Shown here piece after piece: positions 22,413-35,095 of a DNA stretch of 64,000 nt. The DNA comes from Dendrocalamus latiflorus (Eukaryota; Streptophyta; Magnoliopsida; Poales; Poaceae), in NCBI GenBank assembly GCA_017311315.1, contig CM029666.1, positions 37,830,749 to 37,894,748 of the forward strand, read 5' to 3'. The translations under genes were made by a program, and so were the position numbers. The notes under the pieces were generated by a model. It did no database searches and had not been told where the DNA came from. It was given only the letters and a program-made list of their open reading frames with translations. Each line of letters begins with the position of its first letter. The first letter of the stretch is position 1.

Positions 22413-24602
22413 TTATGTATTAGTTTGTTGAGTCTTGTACGCTGCGTACATGTAAGTAGTACTTGAGCCATTAATTAGTGGTTTGTTGATGAGGTCTTGC
22501 ATATGTAAGGAATAAGTGCTTGCATATAGCTGCATGGTAATGAGAGTGTGGCGAGATATCAGGAGGCGTGGAGCAAACTGATTGACTGTGTGTCCATCCA
22601 TTCTCCACTATACACTGTGAGGGTTTCTTTTAACCTGGCGCATCATGCACAGCACATGCACGTTCTTCTACTTACTAATTCAAACTAGGGAGTGTCTGAG
22701 CATCATTTGGATGTTTTTTTTCTAACTATCATTTAAATTTATGAACCTTAGATTAGAGATCAAGGAGTCCCTTGTTTTTGAAGGAGGGAGATTTTTTTCA
22801 AGGGGGTAGAATTCAAGAGAGAGGGGGAGAATTCATGACCATTGGATCTCTAATCCAACAGTTATAGATCTGGATGATAGTTAGGAACAAAACATCCGGA
22901 TGGTGTTTAACAAAACCCTTCAAACTATTTACGCAATGATACTGTAGTAATTTTTTCCTCAAAATTAGTCGGATTGTTTGTTTTTATAACTTTAGCCTTC
23001 TTCGTGAACCTATCCAGCTCTATCGAGCTCCGTAAGTATTAAAGTACTCATCACATTGCTAATTAATAGAGGGCCGATTGTGCATGCTTAAGGCACATGC
23101 GGTGTACCTTGACAGGTGCCCATTGTGCTCAATAGGTTCACAGAGGGGTAGATTTGTCAAAATGGACGTTCGAAGGCTAAATATGAAAAAATTGCTACGG
23201 TGCCATTTTTGTGCACAATTCTACTAATTCACTTGTACACATGCACCTGCAAGAATATGCTAGTTCTACTATGCACACAGTAATACCCACATTGGTATGC
23301 GTTCTGATTATTTCTACATGGTACTGTTAGTGATATAGCCTGGATGCAGTCATTGAGATAATTGTATCACTTATATGCTTATAATAAATATTATTATGTT
23401 CTTTGAATGAATTATCATTTATAAATGTTAGCAAATATGTGACTTTTTGGTGAACCTCTTTATTTGTTATATGATATCATTCTAAAAGGATATCTAATCA
23501 GATATCACTAGTCAAAACACTAGTGATTTATAGATTAGCACATATATTGATTGATAACTATGTTTCATCGGTCATAGATATAGAGATATCAAATAAATAA
23601 TGTGGACACATGGTAGAGAATATGATGTTGGATTGACCCATCTTAAGACACTATTGAGATTGTCATATTTTATGTGCCATCAGTTGGTCTCAAGCAATGA
23701 TGATGTATAATCCTAATACCTGATATCAGCATAATTTTCTATATGTCTAATAGTGCACTTAAGAGTTGCTAAACACTGCACCATAATAAGGTAGTTATAA
23801 AGGTAGATTTCGGGTATGCTATGAAACATGTGGAGGATTATGACTACTCAGATTTGGGATTTACTCTTTCTACATAACAGAAGAGATATCCCTAACCCCT
23901 CTATGTGGTCGGATAAAGAAAGTGCATGGCCATACCATGAGTGATCGAAGAGTCGACTACATAAAGTTATCCATCACTATGTCGAAAAAAGATTAAACGG
24001 TCCATGGATGACACATTTCTCACCTCGAGTTTGATCGGATATCGTGAGGCAAAAGGAGAATATGTAAACATGTCATCTAGTCTGACCAGATACGAATTGA
24101 TCGTATGGAGGTACTGACTGGTTGTGAACTAGATAGACATCACAAACTGGTCAGCGAACTGATCGTATGGGGATTCGAACTGGTTGTGATCATATACTAT
24201 CTAGTCATAAAAAGTTATGAGCTGATCGTGTGTGACTAAGACTTGGTATATTTAGGGGTCGATATGTCCTACTAAAGACAGCTACCTATTAGTGATCAGA
24301 AAGGTATTTCTGAGTTACAACTAAGTATACATGAACATACATGATCACACACTTAACGGGTTGGAACAATAAGTGTATAGGTGATAGACTCCAAGTGGGA
24401 TCGATCTCTACTTGTATTAGATAAGGATCCGGTTATAGACTCTTCGAGTTGGATACAATCTGTAACGTATCGGACGAGGAATTGATAAAAGACTATATAT
24501 ATTGAGAGAGGCGTGGGGCTAAGGATTGTACAAAAAACCGAGAATTACAAAAGATCACAAGACACATCTATCAAAATCAAGTGTCAATTAGTAGTGGTGA
24601 TG

Positions 24603-24644
<42 letters not shown>

Positions 24645-25147
24645 ATTAGTCTGTATTTTTTGGTTAGACATAGCAACGTTCTTCTCGTCCTCCAATCTTG
24701 TAGGGATATTAAGGGGCGCTTAGTTTGGCTGAAATAAGCTAGCTTATGACTTTTTTGTATTGTAACTGTTGGTGGCTTTTTTGTGTAATTAATTTTAAAA
24801 ATTTAAAAATAGAAAAAACAAGTTAGTCCAGCATGAACAATAGAAAATGAATACAGGAAAAGAAAATACAAAAAAGTCTAAAAAAATCTAAAAAGCTAGA
24901 AAATATAAAATTAGAAATAATAAATTAGAAGTTAGAAACTAAAGCCGAAAGCAACATATTAAATTAAGATTGCTGCTCTTGTTGCATTACTTTTGCTGGA
25001 AACATTTGTCTACTTCTGATTGCTAGAAAAATATAAAATTAGAAATAGTAAATTAGAAGTTAGAAACGGCGACATATTAAATTAAGATTGCTGCTCTTGT
25101 TGCATTACTTTTGCTGCAAACATTTGTCTACTTCTGATTGCTCATTA
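22413..25147. other. Non-coding; possible LTR relic and MITE-like blocks
   Basis: No gene. Bases 22640-22920 form an imperfect long inverted repeat (CATTTGGATGTTTTTTT against AACAAAACATCCGGATG), a diverged MITE. Bases about 23326-24580 could be a solo LTR: they start TGTTAGTGATATAGCC, have a TATA-like ACTATATATATTGAG near 24490-24504 and a short downstream leader, but no primer site or duplication was found. Bases 24740-25140 hold A-rich hAT-like MITE fragments, with a near-duplicate pair around 24900-25010 and 25028-25140. Confidence 0.35.
24600..24644 (+). repeat. Trinucleotide microsatellite (GTA)n
   Basis: About 14 uninterrupted units of GTA/TAG. It is non-coding: the frame over it is a simple-repeat artefact reading poly-Val. 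Confidence 0.95.
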
Positions 25148-25693
25148 GAGCAAGTATAATAAGAGGCTGTTAGTAGGCTGTATGCTGAGGTGGAGGAGAG
25201 AGAGAGGAGGAGAGAGAAGAGAGGTGGGCTGTAAGAGCAAGTCCAATGATCTTATAGCCAAGCTAGTCAGCATTTTTGCTGATGTGGAGGAGAGAAGAGA
25301 GGAGAGAGATGAGAGCTTGGCTCTCATGCAAGCAACAAGCTGGGCACGGGAGCCTATGCAGTGGTGGGCTCAGATAATAAATGTATGTGAGGAGGAATAG
25401 GAAAGAGAATGTGAGACATGGTACCACATAATAATAAAAAACCTTTTGTAGACAAATAGAAGACAAATTATTGTATAACTTGGCTCTTATAACTTATAGC
25501 CAAACACTTGACTCTATTATTGGACTTGCTCTAAGTTTACAGCCAGCTGAAGCACAAGAACCAAGAAACTTTGTGAGAGAAAGGGGTGGGTCATACAACC
25601 TTCAGCTGGCTGTAAACTACTATATGAATGTGCCGATAAGTGGGCTGTAAATGTCCATACAGCCAGCTGAAGGCTGTATTATTAGCCTTGCTC
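25148..25693. mobile_element. Outer Tourist-like MITE with nested copy
   Basis: The ends GAGCAAGTATAATAAGAGGC and GCCTTGCTC are flanked by TTA at 25145-25147 and 25694-25696. The interior has an inverted pair around CAGCCAGCTGAAG and CTTCAGCTGGCTG. It is interrupted by a related MITE at 25235-25531; without it the element is about 246 bp. Confidence 0.85.
25235..25531. mobile_element. Tourist-like MITE, GAGCAAG family, nested
   Basis: 297 bp with ends GAGCAAGTCCAATGATC and TATTATTGGACTTGCTC. TAA lies at 25232-25234 and 25532-25534. Nearly the same sequence occurs at 16448-17042, which carries an extra insertion. Confidence 0.92.
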
Positions 25694-25696
25694 TTA

Positions 25697-26300
25697 TTTG
25701 CCCTGCGCTGCTGCTAACTTTACCTTAGTTTATGGAGTAGTTTTGCATTTGTTGCTTTCTTTACGGGGCCCACAGCTTAGTCAATGGGATGGTGCGCTAC
25801 TAATGGTCCAGGTGTCGGGACGTGTCGGAACCCGGACGGCGTGCTGTGTCTTCGTTTTGGGGACTCCGATTTGCAGACGAGCGCATGCACGGAAGGACTA
25901 TCGTCACTTCTTCGTTCGGGGAAGGCACATGGTGATGGTCATGACCGTGGGGTTTTTGCCCGAGAGTGCTAGCAGCGGTCAGTTTTTTTTTTAAAATCAT
26001 CTAATTAAAATAACAATAAATAAAAAGTTATATCGTCATGGACAATGCAAAGAAAAAAAGAAAAAAACTAAAAAAATCAAAATTAAAAAACAGACGCGTT
26101 TTAAGTGGCTTTTGCACAAAAAACTAAAACTGTTTAGAGCAAAAGCTTAGGTGACTTCTTTCTTTTTCTTTCCTAGCTATTTGTTTGTCAATTTGGATGT
26201 TGTTACTAGTATTTTTATTGTTTAAGTTTTTATCGGTACTACTGCAGACTTTAATCTGCTCTAGTGTAAATGCCCCCAAGTAGAAGAAATCCTTGCATAT
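25697..26300. other. Spacer, no gene recognised
   Basis: Frames at 25698-26000 show no domain. Bases about 25985-26160 are an A-rich MITE-like block with AAAAGCTTAGG at its right side. Confidence 0.4.
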
Positions 26301-26302
26301 AT

Positions 26303-28500
26303 GTTGAAAGCTACATTAACGCCTAGTACGCTAGTTTACTTGTTGAAAGCTGTTATTAGGCTTTAGTAGAAACATCTAGTGTACAAGTTGAAAGCTAATA
26401 TTAACTCAAGTAAAAAAACCCCCTAGTGTATGTATGTTGAAAGTTGTTGCTAATCCCTAGTACTTACTAATAATTGTACATGTTGAAAGGTGTTATTAAC
26501 TCTACTAAAAAGCTGTCGTGGACATGTTGAAAGTTGTTCTTAACACTGTAGGAACCTCTAGTGTACATGTTGGAAGGTATTATTAACTCTAGACCTATAG
26601 TGTACATGTCGAAAGCAGTCGTTAGCGCTAGTAGAAACCTCTAGTACACATGTTGAAAAATGTTCTTAACACACTACTACAGAAAAGGTCATCACAGACG
26701 GTTCAAAAACGTCATCACAGACGGTTTTGTGAACCGTCTGAATTTATGGGTCAGTGATAATATGAGGTCATCACAGACGGTTTTTGATCCGTCTGTGATA
26801 GTTATAATCACAGACGGTTTTTAGTTAAGAACTGTCTGTGATATTAAATATCACAGACGGTTCTTAACTAAAAACCGTCTGTGATATTTATAAATCACAG
26901 ACGGTTTTTAGCTAAAAACCGTCTGTGATTATAACTATCACAGACGGTTTTTAGTTAAAAACCGTCTGTGATATTCCCTTCTACTCCTAAACCTATTTCT
27001 GTTTATTGGCTAGCCTCAGAAAATGCTAGCCATGCCCTCTGAAATAAGCAGATCAACATGTACATGTATACATCCAATTCACATCTCAATTCATTTCACA
27101 AACATAAAACATCCATTTTTATTAAGATTAGAGCGTACCATTACAATATCCCAAAACAACGAGCAGGTTACACAATAAGAACAGCAGGTTACACAACAAG
27201 AACAGAGAAAAAGATTACAATATCCCAAAACAACAAGCATGTTACACAACAAGAACAGAGAAAAAGCAAAGATCCTTTATACCTTCTCGCCCCTGATGCA
27301 ACGCATGAGCTGGATGCCTTCTCGCCCCTGCACGGTTGGCACGAGCTAGTTGCTTCTGCGGTGTCTTGCCTCCCGTAGACTTGTGCGTCGTCTGCAAGGA
27401 GGAGGAGAATAGCAAGCAGGAGGACAGCAAGGAGGAGGACAGCAAGGAAGAGGAGACAGGCTGGGTTTTGGTTATATTTATAGGGAAGGGAGAGGCGGGA
27501 GTTCGAAATTTTTGGCGCGGGAACGGAGAGGCGGAGCTACAATCCGTGGGGTGAGGATTGGTGGATTTCTATTGGCTAGGATTGGGTCGAAGAGAATCGA
27601 TGGGCCCAGCGGTCAGACTATCACAGATGGTTCTATATATAGAACCATCTGTGATGAATGAATATCACAGACGGTTCTATATATAGAACTGTCTGTGAAT
27701 TAGAGCACAAAATTTTATAAACCGATGCAATATAAACAACTAGTCTGAAAAGATAAAATAGTAAAGTTTTATATAGCTTATATATACTCATTTGAAAGGT
27801 TTCGATGAGATCTACAACTTTTCAGTTGAAACAAAATCCAAATTTCGAAAGGAAGACCATGAAAAAGAGTAAAAACAGAAACCAAAAACTTGCGACGCAG
27901 GTTTAGGTCCAAAAATAGCCGATTTTCGGGGTCTTGGAGGGCGACTAGCATAGGCTGGTCATTTTTTTTGGATTGGGCTCGTCGTTAGCTTTCCAACGAG
28001 TATAAGAACGTCGAAAACGGACACCGTATGCAAAAGTTATGCCCGTTTTACTGAAGGTGTCTCAAAACTGAATCATACTCGGACTTAAGCGGGAAAATAT
28101 GAAATTTTGAGGGATTGTAAGGCGGGAAACATATCATAGACGGTTTTTATTATAAAACTGTCTGTGATATTCCAGTATCACAGACGGTTTTCAGCGGTAA
28201 AAACCGTCTGTGATGCTCCTTTTTCCCGCCACAAATACCACAGACGGCCTCCAAATTAAAACCGTCCGTAATAGTGTACATCACAGACGGTTTCACAAAA
28301 CTGTCTGCGATTTGGCGTCTAGTATTAGGCTTTCTGTAGTAGTGACAGTAGTAGAAACCTCTAGTGTAAATGTTCACAGCTGTCGTTAATCCTAGTAAAA
28401 AAACTTCTAGTACACATGTTGAAAGTTGTTCTTAACCCTAGTAAAAACCTAAGTTGCTCTTAACCTTAGTGGAAAGCTTTAGTGCACATATTGAACCACC
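26303..28500 (+). repeat. Degenerate ~44-bp tandem array interrupted by a CACTA element
   Basis: The motif GTTGAAAG recurs at 26303, 26342, 26387, 26436, 26482, 26526, 26569 (GTTGGAAG), 26608 (GTCGAAAG) and 26652 (GTTGAAAA), a spacing of 39-49 bp. Each unit also carries TTAAC and CTAGTA-AACCTCTAGTGTACAT-like parts. After the CACTA element the same units continue at about 28371, 28419, 28453 and 28490. That gives about 13 units. No coding frame runs through them. Confidence 0.85.
26672..28344. mobile_element. Complete non-autonomous CACTA transposon
   Basis: 1,673 bp bounded by CACTACTACAGAAA and TTTCTGTAGTAGTG with a perfect ACA duplication (26669-26671 and 28345-28347). Both ends carry many TCACAGACGG motifs in both orientations, often as palindromic pairs (ACAGACGGTTTTTAG...CTAAAAACCGTCTGT). 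These are the expected subterminal transposase-binding repeats of CACTA elements. No transposase is encoded. The interior shares most of its sequence with the truncated copy at 13228-14652. Short frames near 27242-27554 are not recognisable genes. Confidence 0.92.
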
Positions 28501-28859
28501 TGACTTGCTACTACTTTAACCAGCCCCAGTGAACTCTGATGTAACGTAGTTATAAATTTGCTTATTGAAGTGATAATGTAGTTGCATTTTGTAAGTACTG
28601 TTGAATGATCTTTATATGTACAATATATATGCCTTTGGTTTTCGTGTAATATCCGACTAAATATTTATGACCAAGATAATCTGTATACGGTTCGGTATGT
28701 ATTCGCTCCATATTCATGACCTAGACTATCCGTATTTGTATTCGGCACTGTCTGTGTCTAACTTTGATTCTAAGAAAAAAATAGAATAGAATATGGAATG
28801 AGTGATATTCGTTCGTATCGGCTCTGATTGCATCCCTAACTGTAGTCGATGAAGAGGAA
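28501..28859. other. Spacer, no gene recognised
   Basis: A/T-rich. Bases about 28645-28840 carry repeated GACTAAATATTTATGACC, TATTCATGACCTAGAC and GTATTCGG-like motifs ending near CATCCCTAAC, which suggests an hAT- or MULE-like fragment. The ends are not defined. Confidence 0.35.
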
Positions 28860-29402
28860 GCTAGAGTACGGTGCAATCTCAAAGATGATAGACATCCCCA
28901 GAAGTCCATGTGAGGGAGATCCAAAACATCTAAGATACCCATGACCTCCTCGTCGCTTAAAAAATCTATCTCAAGGAGACAAGAACCATCGGTGCCCTAG
29001 TACTGGGCTTATTGATAAGAGACTTAAAAATCCAGTACTGGGACACACAACATATAGGAACAACAGTATATGAACCATAAGAAGGATTAGTATGAAAATC
29101 ATGAGAATACACATGAGCTCTACCTAGACCTCTTTTGGGCTCTCTCCTATGTCCATTAGCAAAAGATCTATGCTCACCTATCTAGTAGATACTCATGATC
29201 TAATCATATCCTCATGGTATCCTATACCCCTACGGTGCCGAACACTAGCAAAGGAGTCATAGAAACTATCTACAAATCTAGGCTTGAATTTAACACTAGG
29301 AACCATAACATCTCTACGCTAATCTCTGGATGCACTGCGGACAGATGGCACTTCTCTCATGCCCTTCAAGGCTTCCACACGCTCTTTTTGCTCATGCTTG
29401 GC

Positions 29403-30080
29403 TGTGACATCCTATTTGGGGGAATTTGAAATTTTTGAATGAAGTTTGCCATTTGGACTCTTTTTAAATTTTTAGCAAATTAAAAACTCAATTTGAAACT
29501 CAAATTCGAATTCAAAGCTTGAAATTCAAATTCAGAACCAAAAATCAAATTCACTATTCGAACTCAAAACAAAATTCACACAGGCTTTTTGGGCCACCCC
29601 ATTCACCTCATGGCCCAGGTGGTCCAACTCCCCCCTCTTTTTTTTCTCTCTCCCTCTCCCCTACTTTTTGGCCAGACACGCGACACGCCCCCATCGCGCT
29701 CGCACATTGCACCCACCACTGTGCCGAGCACTTGTCCTCACCCCAACACCCTGCCATGTGCACACACCCCGCTACCCCCTCTCTTTCCCTGCCCATGTGC
29801 GTACCCGACCCACATCCACCACCATCATCCTGCACTGCACGCTCGCACTGCTCGCCCATGCCTATGCCCATGCTGCGTTGCTACCACTGCACTGCCCACT
29901 CCCTCTTCGCACCATGCCAGGCCATGCTACTCTGCTTCGGTTGCCATGCACCATTAACACACGCATGATGCCCTGCTGCTCCGCTCGGATGTTTATGTCG
30001 TGCAAGCCTCCCATTGCCTCCTCATCTCCATCTCACTTCCTCCTCACTTTCAAGTCTTACTTCAAGCAATGCATAGTTGG
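29403..30080 (+). mobile_element. Gypsy-type LTR fragment
   Basis: It starts TGTGACATCCTATTTGGG at 29403, followed by the TTTGAAATTTTTGAATG and AAATTTTTAGC motifs shared with 14653-15119 (inverted) and 38382. From about 29600 it becomes C-rich with overlapping artefactual Pro/His/Cys frames. The right end is only approximate, and no primer site was found. Confidence 0.6.
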
Positions 30081-30264
30081 AGCAAAATGAAACAATAGCT
30101 TCTAAAGGACCAGCGCCTATGCCAACATAATCATTGCTAGACTTTAGTGTCACTAGCTCATCCTTAGCATCTATGAGTTGGCTAACAATAGAAGAATATT
30201 TAGTCCTAAGTTTATCTATCTCTGAGTGTGAAAAATCTAGACCCATCATTATGAGTTAATAATA

Positions 30265-32293
30265 TGTCTTGGTAATTAATGACGATCATGTTATGGGACT
30301 AACAATTTCCATGAACTAGGTGAATAAGTAATGTCCCATAATGATGAAAACTTTAGATGACATTATGAGTTGATAGTCATCAAGTCAAGGTTTGGGACAA
30401 AGGATGCATCATGTGTTAATGAGCATTAAGCCAATATCCCAAGAAGAGATAATCATGAGTTGATCATCAAGTCAGAAAAAACCCATTATGTGTTGATGGA
30501 GGCCAAGTGGAGAATGCATCAAGGGTTGATGCATATCAAGACAAGGATCGAGATATGAAGTGAAGATGTTCGTCATCAAGTTTCAAGATGATGTACAAGG
30601 CAAAGGTATAATTAGTATATGTTGAATATGTGTTCTTAGTTTTTTTATCTATCTTAGTGTTTGGTTAGAAGATTAGATTGCCAGTATATGTTGATGTACT
30701 ATTAAGAGGGGTCATGTCTAGTAGCTTGAGTCTTATGATGTGTTGATAGTTCAATCTCACTTTCTCTAGCTATCTTGTAGCATGATGCTAGTATTTGCGA
30801 ATGTGTTTTGTAAATAGTTGTATATCATGTATAATACTTATGACATGTTACGTAGATTCACAAATGTATTTTAGAAATGGTTGAAATCCATGTTTCCTAC
30901 TCCTTATGGCATGATGGTTAGATTTGCGAATATATTTTGCAAATGGTTAAAACTCATGCACAATCCTTATAGTATGTGACTTAAGTTTACGAATGTGTTT
31001 TGCAAATGGGTTGAGTCCATGTACTTGATCATTGTGGCATGATTCTAAAGTGTACAAATGTGTTTTGTAACTTGCTGTGAATTATGCTTTGACTTTTATT
31101 TGCATGGTACTATAATTTGCAAATATGTCAAAGTATATGCGTTGTCTCTGCTGAAACATTCTAGGACGGTATGACCAGCCATTTATTGGCGGTCTAACCG
31201 GCCATGGTATAGCGGTATGATTGGGTAGTCTGATTGGCCCTGTGTGGGTGGTCTAACCGGCCACGGTTTGACTAGCCATTAGTTGGCAATCAGACTGGCT
31301 CATGGCAAGTGATCAGACCAGTGTGGTACGACCAGGCATTTGTTGCAACGGTTATTTTCTAGAGAGCGTCTTATCTAGTTGCAGTCGGTATGGTTAGACC
31401 GGCCTATGTGGTGGTCTGACCGACGTGCAGTTTGACCGGTCCCTGTGAGGGTGGTCAGAATGGCCAATACTTGTAATGGGTAGTTTTCTAACCATTGCAA
31501 GGAGAGGGTAGCATTGACCACTTGCCTGTGGTACTTCCCAATGGCTAGTTTCTTAGTGTGAGGTATAAACACTCTCTTGTAGTCAGTTGAAGAAGGTCGT
31601 TGATGCCCTATTATGCATTCTTGAGCTAGTGTAAGACGCTCTACTCAATTGTGCATGTGTTGAATCTTGTGAGCAAGGAGAGATGTCTCTAGTTGCATCT
31701 AGAGGTGGATTTCATATCCATTTGAGTTTGTGCATTCCTTGCACTTGGTGAGTGTCAATCAAGCGGCTTAACTTGTTACTCTTTGAGGTTGTCAATTCCT
31801 TGACGGCCTCGAAGGCATCATGCCCAGTGATCTTCTGAAAGAAACTTGTGAGAAGGCCCAGCGCGTGGTGTAAAGATTGAAGCTCACCTACCCAGAGGGG
31901 AAAGAGCTACCACTAGTGGAATTGAGATGATTGGCTTAATTCCTGGAGTCCGTCTAATTTGTTTGTGCTTATCTCAACGTGAATTAGGGAAAACCGATAA
32001 GTTTTCGAACACCGCGGTAAAACAACGGGCGTCAATTGTGGTTTGCTTTCTTGAGCTCAATTTATACTTGCAATTTGTATTCATAGAAATTGAATTGATT
32101 GCTTGTCACTCTATGGTTTAAAACCTTGGAATAGAATTAGGGTGTTATTGCACTTAAGTGAACCTTGTTAAGTTTGGTCTTAATTATACAAAACTAATTT
32201 TATTTATGCTTCTATATTGTAAAGTCGGATTTAGCCAATGAAATTTTTGGAAGCACCTACTCACCCCCTCTAGTTGACATCCTTGTCCTTACA
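30265..32293 (+). mobile_element. Long copia-type LTR, apparently solo
   Basis: It starts TGTCTTGGTAATTAATGAC and ends near CACCCCCTCTAGTTGACATCC...CTTACA. Both signatures are typical of long grass copia LTRs. The interior has many variants of GGTCTAACCGGCC and GTGTTTTGCAAATGG. No primer site follows and I found no target duplication, so the borders are estimates. It splits the minus-strand gag relic. Confidence 0.55.
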
Positions 32294-33648
32294 AAGAGTA
32301 AAGTAAAGTAAGAATCACATTTTTCTTCATTAAGAATTAAAGATCTAAACCTAGCAAGTTCTTCATACAAGCTTTTAATTACACAATCCTGATTCTCAAT
32401 TTTTTTTGTACTTCTTCTCAAGTTTCCTACAATAGTAAATGAAAAAACACACACCATATCCTTGGTACAAGGGCATACCTCATCCGGATGCTGAAGATGG
32501 AATCGTCGTCGAATGCTTCCTTAGTGTTGCCCTCGGCGGTGTCCTCGAGTACCATAAATCACATGCTGGTAAAGTCTAAGAACTCCTTTTTACCTCATTG
32601 GTCATCCTTGTCATCATTGGTCATCGAGTCTACATCACTTATGTTAATGGTTTCAAGAGTAGCAACGACCCGATTGACGAACTTACGATAATTGGGCTTC
32701 ATGCCATTGTGAGCTCGAGGAGGCTTATGGTACTCCTTCTCCTCCTTGTCCTTCAACTTGGGGTAGTTTGCCCAAATGTGGTTTAGCTCCCACACTCAGA
32801 ACAGAAAAAAAGGATCTCCTCTCTTCCTATTCCTCACATTGTGATAGGCTTTTATGAATTTGGTGGATAGGAGGGGTAAGTCTCCCTCGAGTAGCTTGTC
32901 AAGTCGCTCACCGCTCAACTCATGCAAAGTAGACAAGAAAAATCCAGAAGAACCAAAATCGAACGAGTGAGAGGACCCATTCTTAACAAGGTCAATTATA
33001 AGAACCACCGACTCTGCCGTTGGGAGACGAGAGATGAAATCAATCTAATATGTCTTCAACCTCGAGTAGAGCTTATCTGTGGTAACCTCACTCATGACAG
33101 TATTGCCATTGATGGATGTATTCTTCATGCCTCAAATTTTCACATCTAAGACACCAAGCACTTGGCGTACATTCTCAGACTCAGAGTAAGTCAAACCAAC
33201 CAGACACAAGTTGCTAAGAATCTTGGTGAACCTAGAAAACAACTCATGTAAAGATTCACCGAGCATTTACTCATACTTAGAGTTATCTTTCTTGAATTGA
33301 TTGTCTTGCTTTCTTTATCATCGAAGAGCCCTCATGGTAGTTAGCAAGAGTTAACAGATATTATAAGCAGATATCAAGTGAGATACTCGATCAAACTAGA
33401 TCTACCAAGCCCCTAAATAAAGAAGTTGTATACCTTGTTATTTGCTGGAGTGACATGGTCATTGGCAATCACGGCATAAGCTCTCTTAACTTTCTCCCAA
33501 ATTGGTTTCCCTTGGGCTTGAATGTAGACTACCATCCGAGCCTTCCAATAGGAATAGTCAACTCCCTCAAAGACCGGTGGCTTGGTGGAATATGATCTGA
33601 TGTCAATGCTCTTAGACCGGTTAATATCTATTAAGAAGAGCTAATCGG

Positions 33649-33660
33649 GCTCTGATACCA
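33649..33660 (-). other. Primer binding site (tRNA-Met type), minus strand
   Basis: GCTCTGATACCA on the plus strand equals TGGTATCAGAGC on the minus strand. It is 2 bp from the LTR edge TGTTGGACCC (33663), and gag-like sequence begins to its left. Confidence 0.85.
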
Positions 33661-33662
33661 CT

Positions 33663-34892
33663 TGTTGGACCCGATATAGCAATTGGAGGGGGGTGAATGA
33701 TTCTTCAAATTCAACCTCCCAAAATTATTCAAAAACTTTCACTCAACTAGCTACTGAAAGCTATAGGAAGATCAGTTTAGCCCACCAACAAAGCACTCAT
33801 AAAAGTACGGAAACAAATGGAGTTTAACTTGTCAGGGCCAGTCTGACCACTATAAGGAAGCGGTTGGACCGGCAGTTGAACAGATCGAGTGGTTTGACCA
33901 TCGGTCTGCCCAGACTCCAGTTGGACGATAGGCCTAGAGGCAGTCTAACTGTACTCGTGATCTCAAAACTAGAAATCAGCCTGAGCCAAAGCTAATAAAC
34001 GATGCAATCTCCAAAATAAATCTCCAAATAATATAAAACTTGCATACAACTTGCTGCAGATTTAGAAACCTAATCCATCCAAGTATTATATGAACTTGGC
34101 TAAAGTTTCAACATTTGCTCAAGACAAGTAAAATTGCACTAAAATTGGGGCAAAGCTTGAGATATGTCTTGCTCATGGGTTGAAAATGGCTAAGATGGCT
34201 TTAGATGAGTTTTCACATATGACAGCAAGCAATATTACCCAAAGATTTGAAGCCAAAACCCTCAGATCAAGATTCCTCAAGAAATGCTCCAGATCAAGTA
34301 AGAACCGAGCAACTTTGAAATCTTGCACGCCGTCAACCATGATTGTCTCCAAGCTTTCCTGCACATCAAAGACCACAAATTCATTTTTAGACATAAGTTA
34401 CTCGCAACTTGACCCACGTTAGTCCAACATGCTTGATGCACCATGAATGCAATAACCTAGAACTCTACAACTCAACCCATGATCAATCCCCACAAATATC
34501 CAAAAACCTCTCAGATACCTTCAGACAAAATCTGGTCGATTGGACCATGTTGGTTAATCCATTCAAATTCTTCTAACAGGGGAGCCAGTCAGATTGCGAC
34601 ACCCATGTTAGTCTGACCGCTTGGCCAATCTCGGTCGGACTGCCACACATTGGCCAGTCGGACTGCTCATATTTCTTTCACACACACAAGCGAGCACCTC
34701 TTTGGAAAACCAATCGTCAACTAAAAACAGTCATACCGCACCGATGGTTCGACCGCCCCCAAAATCCTATCACATCGGATGCCGGTCAAAACGTTGTCCA
34801 CGGCCGGTTAGACTACTCCAACATACCGATCAAACCATCTCTACAGGCATATGGATACAACCATATTTGCTATGCTTGTTGTCCCAATTACA
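33663..34892 (-). mobile_element. 5' LTR of the minus-strand copia relic
   Basis: The inner edge (33663, TGTTGGACCC on plus) abuts the primer site. The interior has GGTCTGACC/GGTCAGACT-like repeats and an AATTGGAGGGGGGTGAAT signature. The outer edge at about 34892 (TTACA on plus, TGTAATTGGG on minus) is estimated. Confidence 0.55.
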
Positions 34893-35095
34893 AGAGCTCC
34901 TACGCATCGCTTAAATTATCATGTGAGCTCGTTTCAAAGAGGTTTTACTTTGTTTCATAAAGACCTTATGATATTACATAATGAGAGTTTGTTGCGCTTG
35001 TTATCATGTACCGAGATTTATGATCAAGATCATGCAATACGTGAGGCTATACATATGTTAAAACCGAGGATGATTTTCTGTCAAGAAAGGGAGGT
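34893..35095 (+). other. 3' end of an internal retroelement region with polypurine tract
   Basis: An open plus-strand frame runs through this stretch into the LTR, with no recognised domain. It ends in a purine tract AAGAAAGGGAGG at 35083-35094, directly before the LTR start TGATGTGACC at 35096. Confidence 0.5.

Larger units (their letters stand above)
28860..33648 (-). pseudogene. Sirevirus-like copia relic (gag region), minus strand, broken by nested LTRs
   Basis: Minus-strand gag-like sequence starts just inside the primer site at 33649 and reads leftward. Its N-terminal part at about 33630-33420 includes a WKARM-type motif. A zinc-knuckle-like segment with LNHIWANYPKLKDKEEKEYH lies near 32786-32730, and charged coiled-coil-like segments (CVIKSLYEELARFRSL) near 32390-32340. 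It is in several frames with stops. Similar minus-strand fragments at 30022-30249 and 28860-29400 may be the continuation, separated by the plus-strand LTRs at 30265-32293 and 29403-30080. Pol was not found. Family assignment is inferred from the layout. Confidence 0.55.

Noticed and set aside
24513..24737. Frame encoding a poly-valine stretch
   Set aside because: Generated by the (GTA)n microsatellite.
29519..30090. Overlapping frames of 120-150 codons rich in Pro, His and Cys
   Set aside because: C-rich low-complexity LTR sequence opens several frames at once. There are no domains, and the region starts with a gypsy LTR signature.
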